Below are positions 34,210 to 45,007 of a DNA stretch of 64,000 nt, piece by piece. Each line of letters starts with the position of its first letter. The stretch's first letter is position 1. The notes under the pieces were generated by a model. That model saw only the letters and a list, made by a program, of their open reading frames with translations, was not told where the DNA came from and made no database searches. Source of the stretch: Terriglobia bacterium (lineage in GTDB: Bacteria > Acidobacteriota > Terriglobia > Acidiferrales > UBA7541); the NCBI GenBank assembly GCA_020073705.1, contig JAIQES010000021.1, positions 36,219 through 100,218 of the forward strand, given 5' to 3'. The position numbers and the translations under genes are program-made.

Positions 34210-35229
34210 ATGACATCCGGCACAGCCACAAGACAGCGGCAAAAGGATGCGCTTCGCCCTCACCCCGCGAAGCTGATAGAGCGCCCCCCATATTTTGTTT
34301 CGGAATACGGAGCTGCGTTCGTGGGCGACTCTTTAGCATTGCTCCGCTCGCTGCCTACTGGGCAAGTCAACCTCGTTGTGACTTCGCCACCTTATGCCCT
34401 CCACTTCAAGAAAGAATACGGTAACAAGAACAAGGAAGAGTACATCAAATGGTTCTTGCCTTTCGCATCTGAAATCCGTCGCATTCTGAGCGATGATGGC
34501 AGCTTCGTCCTCAACATAGGCGGAAGTTATAACCGGGGAACTCCAACCAGATCAATCTATCATTTTAAGCTCCTGGTCGCTCTGGTCGAAGAGATCGGGT
34601 TTCATCTCGCCCAAGAGTGCTTTTGGTATAACCCCGCAAAGATGCCGATGCCCGCGGAGTGGGTAACCGTAAGGCGTATCAGGATTCGCGACTCCGTTGA
34701 ATATGTCTGGTGGCTATCGAAAACACCTTGGCCAAAGGCCTCGAACCTTGCTGTACTCAAGGAATATAGCGAGGACATGATCCGGCTTAACCGCAATGGG
34801 GTGCGCGGAACCGTACGGCCATCCGGGCACGTAATTCGCAAATCGTTCGACAAGATTCATGCGGGCGGGTCCATCCCTGCAAACGTAACACAAGCAGAAC
34901 TCAATGATGCTCCCGAATCGATGCTCAAGATGGGAAACAATGCGGCGAATGACACTTACACAAAGCGGTGCAAGGAAATGGGGGTCAAAATTCATCCTGC
35001 GCGATTTCCTGCCGCCCTTCCAAAGTTTTTCATCAAGCTGCTTACCGAACCTCAAGACCTCGTGATTGACCCGTTCGCAGGTTCGAACACGACGGGAGCC
35101 GTGGCCGAAAGCTTGAAGCGTCGGTGGATTGCATGCGAGGCCATAGAGGAATATCTCAGGGCAAGCACATTCAGATTCGAAGACGCCGAAAAGCAGTTCG
35201 ATCCTCGTCAGGTCAATCTCTTCGAGTGA
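34210..35229 (+). CDS. Site-specific DNA methyltransferase (N4-cytosine or N6-adenine, beta-class order)
   Basis: A 339-residue DNA amino-methyltransferase. The catalytic motif IV is [11 protein letters not shown] (TSPPY, more usual for N4-cytosine enzymes) near residue 58; SAM motif [14 protein letters not shown], is near residue 285, after the catalytic motif, which is beta-class order. The target-recognition region lies between. It is divergent from the regulator-endonuclease pair and would protect host DNA. The recognition site cannot be read from sequence. The ATG at 34210 is 92 bases from the operator. Confidence 0.88.
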   Translation: MTSGTATRQRQKDALRPHPAKLIERPPYFVSEYGAAFVGDSLALLRSLPTGQVNLVVTSPPYALHFKKEYGNKNKEEYIKWFLPFASEIRRILSDDGSFVLNIGGSYNRGTPTRSIYHFKLLVALVEEIGFHLAQECFWYNPAKMPMPAEWVTVRRIRIRDSVEYVWWLSKTPWPKASNLAVLKEYSEDMIRLNRNGVRGTVRPSGHVIRKSFDKIHAGGSIPANVTQAELNDAPESMLKMGNNAANDTYTKRCKEMGVKIHPARFPAALPKFFIKLLTEPQDLVIDPFAGSNTTGAVAESLKRRWIACEAIEEYLRASTFRFEDAEKQFDPRQVNLFE

Positions 35230-35320
35230 TTCGAGCGGTTGTGCCTAGCACAGTGGGAACCTCGGCATACCACTCTCAGATCGTAATGCGCACGAATCGT
35301 TGAAGCCTGCGCTGCTTTGC

Positions 35321-35326
35321 TATACT
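35321..35326 (+). promoter_or_regulatory. Extended -10 of polA, implying a leaderless transcript
   Basis: TGCTATACT (TGn extended -10 with TATACT at 35321-35326) ends seven bases before the polA ATG at 35334; TTGAAG lies 15 bases upstream as a weak -35. A start site seven bases after the -10 would fall on the ATG itself. No ribosome-binding site is seen. Confidence 0.5.
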
Positions 35327-35333
35327 CGCGTCG

Positions 35334-37940
35334 ATGGCAAAAGACGCCGCTGCGAAAAAACTCTTCCTCGTCGATGCGATGGGATTCATCTTCCGCGCGT
35401 TCTTTGCGCCGATGGCGCGGCTCAACAGCCCCCAGGGCATTCCGACGAAAGTTCCCTACCTGTTTTCGAGCATGCTGCGCAAGCTGGCGAAGGAGCACGC
35501 GCCGGACTATCTGGCCGTTGTGTTCGACACCATAGAGCCTACTTTCCGCGACAAGCTCTTTGACAAGTACAAGGCGAAGCGCCCGCCGATGCCCGAGGAC
35601 CTTGCGGTGCAGTTGCCGTACGTGCGGCAGATGTGCGAAGCCATGCGGCTGCCGATCCTGGAGTTTCCCGGTTTCGAGGCCGATGACGTGATCGGCGTGC
35701 TGGCGAAGCAGGCCGCGAAAAAAGGGCTCGAAGTCTCCATCGTCACCAGCGACAAGGACATGATGCAACTGGTCGGCGGTAATGTGCATGTGCTGCGTCC
35801 CGGCGCGGGGCCGAACAAGGCCGATCTGGTCGTGGACGAAGCGAAAGTCGAAGAGCTGATGGGCGTGCCGCCGGGGAAAGTCGCCGACGTGATGGCGCTG
35901 ATGGGCGATTCAATCGACAACATCCCCGGCGCGAAAGGCATTGGCGAAAAGGGCGCCAAGGAGCTGATTCGCCGCTTCGGTTCCGCCGAAGCGGCGCTGG
36001 AACATGCAGCGGAAGTCGAAGGCAAGCGCTACCGCGAGGCGCTCGAAAACAGTCGCGACGCGGTCCTGATGTCGAAGCAGCTTGCGGTCATCGACACCGG
36101 CGCGCCGGTAAAGCTTTCGCTCGACGACCTCACGCGCCGCGACCCGGACGTGGAAGCCCTGCGCGCTCTCTACGTGGAATTGGGTTTTACTTCTCTGCTG
36201 CGGGATCTCCCCGCGGCGTCCACCGCTGGCGCCGCCGCGGGCGATTCCGCGACGCTCGAATCGGCCGCTGCCCTCAAGAAATTTCTGGACGCGCACCCGC
36301 GCGATAGCGAACTGGCCCTGTGGCTTACGTTCGCGGCCGGGGAGCGCGAGACCGACGGCTTCGGCACGCGCGTCGCTGCGATCGAAATTTCGCCTCAGGC
36401 CGGCGTCGCGCGGACCGCGCAACTCGACGAGAAAGGTGAAATGCTTGCCGCGCTCGGCGAATTCCTGCGCGATCCTGCGCGGCCGAAAATCGTGCACGAT
36501 CCGAAACTCATCGAGCTGCTCGCCGGGCCAGTGGCTGGAATCCGCCACGCGACGATGCTGTACTCGTATCTGTTGCGCCCGACCACATCGAAACACACTC
36601 TGGCCGACGTGGTGCTGCGGCATGAAAACGTCACGCTCTCCGGCGCGCCGGGCGAACATGCCGGCCACCTGCAACGCCTCGCGCCGCTGCTGCGCAAGGA
36701 AGTCGAGGCCCAGGGGCTCGCCGAACTCTACCAGACCATCGACCTTCCTCTCGCGCCCGTGCTCGCCGCCATGGAGCGCCACGGCGTGCGCGTCGACCGC
36801 AAAGCCCTTGCCGCCATGTCCGTAACGATGGAGCGCGAAGTGCGCGCTCTCGAGAAAACCATCTGGGACCTCGCCGGCTCCGAATTCAACGTCAATTCGC
36901 CGCAGCAACTCGCTGAAATCCTGTTCGACAAAATGGGTCTCGGGCTCGGCGGAAGACGCCGCTCGAAGCCCCGCTCGACCGCAGCCGGCGTGCTCGAAGA
37001 GCTGGCGCTCACGCACGAATTGCCGCGCAAGGTCCTCGAATACCGAGAAATCTCCAAGCTCAAATCCACCTATGTGGATGCCCTGCCCCGGCTGATTCAC
37101 GCCGACACGGGCCGCCTGCACACCAGCTTCAGCCAGACAGGAACCGCAACCGGCCGCCTGAGTTCTTCCGATCCGAACCTGCAGAACATTCCCGTGCGCT
37201 CGGAGCTGGGCCGCCAGATTCGGGCCGAATTCATCGCCAGCCCCGGGAACACGCTGCTTTCAGCCGACTATTCGCAGATCGAGCTGCGCATTCTCGCGCA
37301 TTTTTCCGAGGACCCGGTGCTGGTCGAGGCGTTCCGCACCGGTCAAGACATCCACTCGCGCACCGCGCAAGAAGTCTTTGGCGTGGGCCCCATGGCGCAG
37401 AACGCCGAGCATCGCCGCGCCGCCAAGGCCATCAACTTCGGCATCATCTACGGACAAACGCCGTTCGGGTTGGCGGCGCAACTCGGCATCGACCAGAAAG
37501 AGGCCGCGCGATTCATCGCCGCCTATTTCGCGCGCTATCGCGGGGTGAAGAAATACCTCGAGCGGTCGCTCGCCGAGGCGCGCACGGCAGGCTTCACGCG
37601 CACGCTGTTCGGACGCATCCGGCCTGTCCCGGAAATCACGTCGCCGCAGCCCAACCTGCGGAATTTCGCCGAGCGGACGGCTCTCAACACGCCGCTGCAG
37701 GGCACGGCAGCTGATTTGATCAAGCTCGCCATGATTGCGATTGATCGCCAGCTCACCGACGAAGGCTTGGAAGCGAAAATGATCCTTCAAGTCCACGACG
37801 AATTACTGTTCGAAGTGCCGCACCAGGAGATGGATCGCCTGCGCGCTCTGGTCCGCTCCGCGATGGAAGGCGCGCATGCGCTCACGGTGCCGGTCGTCGT
37901 GGACATTAAGGCCGGCCCGAATTGGCGCGACATGAAGTAG
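35334..37940 (+). CDS. polA: DNA polymerase I
   Basis: Repair and Okazaki-fragment polymerase, 868 residues. Residues 1-290 are the 5' nuclease (LFLVDAMGFIFRAFFAP, FDTIEPTFRDKLFDKYKAKRP, IVTSDKDMMQLV, LMGDSIDNIPGAKGIGEKGA). Residues 310-480 correspond to the 3'-5' exonuclease fold but lack the D-x-E of motif Exo I (region reads LALWLTFAAGERETDG) and the Exo II/III acidic residues, so proofreading is predicted lost, as in Taq. Polymerase motifs are intact: motif A LLSADYSQIELRILAHF, motif B RRAAKAINFGIIYGQ, motif C LQVHDELLFEVP. It stands alone after the methyltransferase. Confidence 0.96.
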   Translation: MAKDAAAKKLFLVDAMGFIFRAFFAPMARLNSPQGIPTKVPYLFSSMLRKLAKEHAPDYLAVVFDTIEPTFRDKLFDKYKAKRPPMPEDLAVQLPYVRQMCEAMRLPILEFPGFEADDVIGVLAKQAAKKGLEVSIVTSDKDMMQLVGGNVHVLRPGAGPNKADLVVDEAKVEELMGVPPGKVADVMALMGDSIDNIPGAKGIGEKGAKELIRRFGSAEAALEHAAEVEGKRYREALENSRDAVLMSKQLAVIDTGAPVKLSLDDLTRRDPDVEALRALYVELGFTSLLRDLPAASTAGAAAGDSATLESAAALKKFLDAHPRDSELALWLTFAAGERETDGFGTRVAAIEISPQAGVARTAQLDEKGEMLAALGEFLRDPARPKIVHDPKLIELLAGPVAGIRHATMLYSYLLRPTTSKHTLADVVLRHENVTLSGAPGEHAGHLQRLAPLLRKEVEAQGLAELYQTIDLPLAPVLAAMERHGVRVDRKALAAMSVTMEREVRALEKTIWDLAGSEFNVNSPQQLAEILFDKMGLGLGGRRRSKPRSTAAGVLEELALTHELPRKVLEYREISKLKSTYVDALPRLIHADTGRLHTSFSQTGTATGRLSSSDPNLQNIPVRSELGRQIRAEFIASPGNTLLSADYSQIELRILAHFSEDPVLVEAFRTGQDIHSRTAQEVFGVGPMAQNAEHRRAAKAINFGIIYGQTPFGLAAQLGIDQKEAARFIAAYFARYRGVKKYLERSLAEARTAGFTRTLFGRIRPVPEITSPQPNLRNFAERTALNTPLQGTAADLIKLAMIAIDRQLTDEGLEAKMILQVHDELLFEVPHQEMDRLRALVRSAMEGAHALTVPVVVDIKAGPNWRDMK

Positions 37941-37994
37941 GGGTTAGGTTTCAGGTGGCAGGTTCTAACGGACTGCGGAAAAGGGGGTCACGGT

Positions 37995-38081
37995 GTCATT
38001 CCGAGCGAAGCGAGGAATCCCTCTTTGTTAAAGGTCCAAGAAAAGAGATACTCCTCGGCACGGGGCATGCCTCGGAATGAC
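37995..38081. repeat. REP-like palindromic element (copy 2)
   Basis: Ends GTCATTCCGA and TCGGAATGAC, same outer arms as the element at 24458-24553; the inside differs. It sits in the spacer between polA and the rhodanese gene, the usual place for such elements. Confidence 0.75.
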
Positions 38082-38182
38082 AATTTCTTGAGCTTTTCCG
38101 CAATCTGAGAAAGCAGATACCTCGTTTCCTCCTGTGTTACTCTGTTTCTCGGTGGCTCTGAAGCCATCCGGGAGGGTCTTCG

Positions 38183-38557
38183 ATGAAACATTCGCCGGGT
38201 TTTCTGGCCATCGTCAATGATGCAAAAACCCGCGTGAAGGAATGGGACTTTCGCGAAGTGAAGAAACGCCTCGACGCCGGCGAAAAAATCACGCTGGTGG
38301 ATGTGCGCGAAGACAACGAGTGGGCTCGCGGCCACCTGCCCGGCGCGATTCACCTCGGCAAGGGTATCATCGAACGCGACATCGAGCAGGCTGTCCCGGA
38401 CAAATCCGCGACGCTGGTCCTGTATTGCGGAGGCGGCTTCCGCTCGGCGCTGGTGGCAGACAATTTGCAAAAGATGGGCTACAAGAACTCCATTACGATG
38501 GATGGCGGGTGGCGCGCCTGGACCGAGGCAGGACTTCCCACCGAAAAGACGGAATAA
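38183..38557 (+). CDS. Rhodanese-like domain protein
   Basis: A 124-residue single-domain rhodanese, cytosolic. The fold is visible from VDVREDNEWARGHLPGAIHLGKG through the active-site loop YCGGGFRSAL, where Cys would carry the persulfide. Family members transfer sulfur from thiosulfate or persulfide donors to thiols; the physiological partner here is unknown. GGGAGGG lies about ten bases before the ATG. It stands alone between polA and tRNA-Asn, with no evident operon partner. Confidence 0.87.
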   Translation: MKHSPGFLAIVNDAKTRVKEWDFREVKKRLDAGEKITLVDVREDNEWARGHLPGAIHLGKGIIERDIEQAVPDKSATLVLYCGGGFRSALVADNLQKMGYKNSITMDGGWRAWTEAGLPTEKTE

Positions 38558-38634
38558 TATTTTTCCGTCGTGGGCTTGCGTGTTTCGCCGACTGCGATTA
38601 TCTTTTAAGGGCTAAATGGACGTCTTGAATCTGC

Positions 38635-38710
38635 TGGGGCGTGGTCCAACCGGTAGGACACCGCACTGTTAATGCGGATGGTGTAGGTTCGAATCCTACC
38701 GCCCCAGCCA
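38635..38710 (+). tRNA. tRNA-Asn (GUU anticodon), CCA encoded
   Basis: Full cloverleaf: acceptor arms TGGGGCG and CGCCCCA pair, the anticodon stem CCGCA/TGCGG closes the loop CTGTTAA with anticodon GTT, and the T-arm is GTAGGTTCGAATCCTAC. A discriminator G is followed by encoded CCA. The minus-strand acyltransferase ORF ends inside the 3' half. Confidence 0.95.
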
Positions 38711-40003
38711 AACTTTCCGGCTTCGAACGGGCCAGCATTCCTCGGGATCATTCCCACCAAATGTAGTGCATGAAGCCAGCGGACGCCCCGAGTCCTCTGC
38801 GTCCTCTGGGCGACCTCGGACGCTTCTAGAATCGCCATTCCTCGCTGCCAAACGCTGTAGCTGCATGGGAGAGTATTCATAGCGATGGCCCCTCTTAAGC
38901 AATGGCCTCTCGAAGTAGACCCAAGAAAGGCGGGCAAGCATGAATAACAAAACCCCAGAAAGCAACGTGAGTCCGATTGTCGAGAGGCTACTAAATGAAG
39001 GGGTTGCTTTATAAGCTAGGCCAAAGACGAGCCCGATCACGAGTTCGTGAAGAAGATACAAACCGTAGGCCAGAATTCCGAGTTCGATGAGCGGACGGGA
39101 TCTGAATAGTCGACTGACGAAACCGCGCGAAGTCACAGCGAGCAGTAAGACGGAGAGATAGAACAATGCAATCAAGGTATAGCCAAATGACACTAGCACG
39201 AATGGTGACTCGAATATGTTGATATTTTTGTGGATCATCTGCAAAATGCCGACTCCCGATATTACTGTGGCCGTGCCGATGATCCCTTTGTGTGCGACGA
39301 GCCAATCCCAGCAAGCGCCGCTTCTTACTGCGCACGCTGCCAGCACACCTAATAGAAGCGCGTCCATCCGGCAGGGAGCTAGTAAGTACGTTGCTTTTGA
39401 TCCATATACAGGACCAAGAGCAAACCACAATGCGATGCGAATGAGCGGAGCGAGAAGTATTCCAACGCCGAGCACGTACGGCAATGATTTGCGGCTGGCA
39501 AACCTGATAACAAAGGGTAAGGTCAAATAGAACTGTTCTTCAACAGCTAGAGACCATGTTATTCCCGCAATATTCCCGGCACCAAAGCCAGCGCCGTCAG
39601 CCTTCGCCATCCAGAAGTTTTGTCCGAAAGTGAGATAGGCATACCACGGAACCGATCCGTCATACAACCAGGCGTGCGTGCCTATATGCGCATAAAAGAT
39701 AGCCGCACTCAATAGGCAAAGTGCGCCATACAGCGGGAGAATCCGGCAGGAGCGCCGAACACAAAACACTTTAAAGTAATTGGCGGAATCTCTTGCATCA
39801 AGCAATATCCCGCCGATCAAGAAGCCGGAGAGAACAAAGAACAAATCTACTCCGGACCATCCGTAGGACAATAGGCCCTCAAGTTTGTGGGGCAGAATGG
39901 TACTTTTGCTATGGTTATGGACCCAATGGTAAACGACGACCATGAGAATCGCCGTGCCTCGAAGGCCGTCAAGTTCTGGACTGCGTTCCTTGCGGTCAAG
40001 CAT
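38696..40003 (-). CDS. Acyltransferase 3 family membrane protein (OafA/YrhL-like), 3' end altered
   Basis: Integral membrane O-acyltransferase that would transfer an acyl group to a surface glycan. It starts (Met at 40003) with ELDGLRGTAILMVVVYHW, has FFVLSGFLIGG and RRSCRILPLYG near residue 90, WSLAVEEQFYL, and the C-terminal GILAYGLYLLHELV, all typical. About ten helices end with YFERPLLKR; after that comes a roughly 55-residue hydrophilic tail without family similarity, whose last codons (WLGR, stop TAG at 38696) are encoded antisense to the tRNA-Asn 3' end. The native 3' end was therefore probably lost at a junction with the tRNA. The track start is 40039. Confidence 0.8.
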   Translation of the reverse strand: MLDRKERSPELDGLRGTAILMVVVYHWVHNHSKSTILPHKLEGLLSYGWSGVDLFFVLSGFLIGGILLDARDSANYFKVFCVRRSCRILPLYGALCLLSAAIFYAHIGTHAWLYDGSVPWYAYLTFGQNFWMAKADGAGFGAGNIAGITWSLAVEEQFYLTLPFVIRFASRKSLPYVLGVGILLAPLIRIALWFALGPVYGSKATYLLAPCRMDALLLGVLAACAVRSGACWDWLVAHKGIIGTATVISGVGILQMIHKNINIFESPFVLVSFGYTLIALFYLSVLLLAVTSRGFVSRLFRSRPLIELGILAYGLYLLHELVIGLVFGLAYKATPSFSSLSTIGLTLLSGVLLFMLARLSWVYFERPLLKRGHRYEYSPMQLQRLAARNGDSRSVRGRPEDAEDSGRPLASCTTFGGNDPEECWPVRSRKVWLGR

Positions 40004-40167
40004 TCTGCCTTCCTCATTCCGGGTGTGTTTTGCATCCAATCAGCAAGGGCCGAATCTCAAACAACGCCGAATAAGTTGTCTGCAAGTGTCCCGGCACCGG
40101 TTTTCAGTGATTCCGGCGTTTGACACCTACGAACTAATCCAGACTGTTTGGCGGGCGTTGGCTGGGA

Positions 40168-40476
40168 TTATGTGCGCTGAATAGACAACCGATGAAGGAG
40201 GTCGTTGGCCGTACGTGGAATTATGATAGTAAACAATGTGGAAACAGCAGTCTCATCGCTCACTGCTCTTTCTTGTGTTCTGATCGATAAAATCACCGTG
40301 TGGACGCTGGCAACGCTGGCCTTCGACTGTTGAGGATTCGAAAAGACCTGAAAGCAATAATCGTTCGAAACGCTGTCGAACAAGTTCATCAATTCAGGGA
40401 ATTCCGAACTGGCCAAACTGCAGGAAAGCAGGCAGATCAAGATCGGCACGTGGAACTTAGTTAACAGTTTTCGCAT
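40168..40476 (-). CDS. Possible small exported protein
   Basis: Part of track ORF 40168..40761; the Met at 40476 gives 102 residues starting MRKLLTKFHVPILICLLSCSLASS, which looks like a signal peptide (a basic start, hydrophobic core, LLSCS possibly a lipobox). The rest (FPELMNLFDSVSNDYCFQVF...) has no recognised family. It lies in a rearranged stretch between the acyltransferase and an IS4 remnant, so it may be orphan or decaying. Low confidence. Confidence 0.35.
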   Translation of the reverse strand: MRKLLTKFHVPILICLLSCSLASSEFPELMNLFDSVSNDYCFQVFSNPQQSKASVASVHTVILSIRTQERAVSDETAVSTLFTIIIPRTANDLLHRLSIQRT

Positions 40477-40708
40477 GGCCTGTACCCGCAAGGCGGTCAT
40501 CTCCCGAACAGTAAACCTAGCAGCGATGTCAGCAAGGATCCTGCCAAACCACACAGTATTATCACTGTTGTCCGGGGAAGAGCACGTGAAGTGGGCATAA
40601 GCGGCTGACTGCTTGTGAGATAGGCAGCTTTTTGGCCGGGAACGATTTGAAATCAGCAAGCTTGGAAACGGAGCTTGGCGATGGCGGCGGAAGTGGCAAC
40701 AATGCGGG

Positions 40709-40954
40709 ATGAACTCGGGCCGCTCCATATTTGCGCAACTGATTGCCCATTTTCCCCACAAGAAATTTCAAGAATGCCTCGCCCGCTTCGCCGGAGACCG
40801 CTACGCGAAGAACTTTTCCTGCTGGAACTGGTATCTTGCGACGGCTTTCGCCCAGCTCACCTATCGCGAAAACCTGCTGGCTACTGCGGGTCGGAATAGA
40901 GTGTGCGCGTGCTTCCGCCGATGGGTGTTGTCCATTGGGTGTGGTTTGGGGTAG
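40709..40954 (+). pseudogene. IS4-family transposase remnant (N-terminal piece)
   Basis: The reading frame NSGRSIFAQLIAHFPHKKF, then FSCWNWYLATAFAQLTYREN matches the N-terminal domain (DUF4372-type) of IS4-family transposases. After LTYREN the similarity stops (LLATAGRNRVCACF), and the catalytic DDE domain is absent. Inverted repeats were not found. It marks a former insertion between the acyltransferase and uvrA. Confidence 0.7.
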
Positions 40955-41298
40955 GCGGCGGAAGTAGTCGGGGGGAAGATTGCGCCGGCCCAGCCCTCAA
41001 TCCCCTAAAGGGATCCTCGGCGTATCTTCCCCCTTCGGTCTTCCTGCATCGCACGCGTTAGGCCAAACGTAATGCACTGAAAATGCAGTGGCTTTCCGTT
41101 TGGGACCGGGTAAAAAAGCCACGCTGCGAGAAAAATTTCCGGGAAAGACGGAGGAGAGGCGCAGGGAAAAGTTTTTTCCTATTGCTCCGCACCCGTTTTT
41201 CTTGACCCAAACACGCCACCTTGCTACCGTTGTAAGGTTACAATGGGCGTATTTTGCGCGCAGGGTGTTTAGCCGACTGTGGGAGCGGCTTTCGGAAC
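40955..41298 (+). other. 344-base intergenic region upstream of uvrA
   Basis: No supported gene; ORF 41088..41357 is a shadow. A TTGACC at about 41200 with a TACCGT or TAAGGT 17-25 bases on is a possible uvrA promoter. No clear LexA box was seen. Confidence 0.4.
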
Positions 41299-44193
<2,895 letters not shown>

Positions 44194-44342
44194 CTTCTTC
44201 CGTGACGAGGCCCAGTTCTCGAAAAATCCGTGACACATTAAGGGTATGGATTCTTCGGAATGTTGTCTCATCCGGCTTCAATCGGTGCTGGGCTACTTGA
44301 GGCTCAGTGTATAGCAGACCGCCGACACATTCTCACGCCGGG

Positions 44343-44990
44343 TCAACTAGACTTATCCGACTCAAGCATCTTTTTCACGATGTCTGTGGCACTTGATAGG
44401 CCGCGGGGAGTCAATACATATGCAGTGCTCTTGTCTCCTGACACCTCAGCCGAGAAACTTTTTAGGGACGTCGCAAAATTGGCTGCGTCATATGCCTTAT
44501 AGTGCAAACATGCCTCCTTGAGCTGCTCATGCGTGAAACGAGCTGCACCACTTCCAAGGTAGGCCGCAATCCCCTTTAACAGTAAAACAGAATGCATTCT
44601 GTCCCTCTTGCTTTTTCCAGGGATCGCTTTTGCGATCAAGTCGATCTCGTCTCCTCCAAGACTAAAGATTGCTGAGAGCGTCTGAGCCTTCAGGCCATTT
44701 CGGGTCATCCATTTCTTCGCCACAGGACTAATGCCTTCGAGTCCATCCTCCTCAGCTTTTGGGCCTTCTGGTGTTCCTTCGATTGCGATTGTCGCCGGTG
44801 TATCCTCAGCTTCCTTGGGGTGCCCTACATTACCTTGCTCCGGTATTGGGGCATTAATCTTTAGCTTGCCCCGGACGTAGCTTAGGACTCGGGCCTGAGC
44901 TTCTGGAGCTAATTTCTCCAGAGCTTTATATACTGTACCAATCGCAGCAATCTCCGGTTCCTGTTCTGTCATCTTTTTCTTGCTATTCAT
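44343..44990 (-). CDS. Hypothetical winged-helix-like protein, partner of the phosphorylase-domain protein
   Basis: A 215-residue protein of unknown function. The N-terminal helix (AAIGTVYKALEKLAPEAQARVLSYVRGKL) is followed by an acidic linker (residues 50-85). The C-terminal part looks winged-helix-like: RDRMHSVLLLKGIAAYLGSG, FTHEQLKEACLHYKAYDAANFATSLKSF, YVLTPRGLSSATDIVKKML. That domain resembles, in arrangement, the N-terminal region of the protein encoded 17 bases upstream (a helical YVILGAMFALNAH, SNLLKLHLGVKAP, WSLTDQGIEHLRLL), hinting at a shared DNA-binding or adaptor fold. Just downstream of uvrA in the opposite direction, within the first bracketed cassette. Confidence 0.6.
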   Translation of the reverse strand: MNSKKKMTEQEPEIAAIGTVYKALEKLAPEAQARVLSYVRGKLKINAPIPEQGNVGHPKEAEDTPATIAIEGTPEGPKAEEDGLEGISPVAKKWMTRNGLKAQTLSAIFSLGGDEIDLIAKAIPGKSKRDRMHSVLLLKGIAAYLGSGAARFTHEQLKEACLHYKAYDAANFATSLKSFSAEVSGDKSTAYVLTPRGLSSATDIVKKMLESDKSS

Positions 44991-45007
44991 CTAAATCCTC
45001 CGCTCCT

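Noticed and set aside
35910-37121. 403-aa minus-strand ORF antisense to polA
   Set aside because: polA is intact with all polymerase motifs; the antisense frame is a GC-skew shadow.
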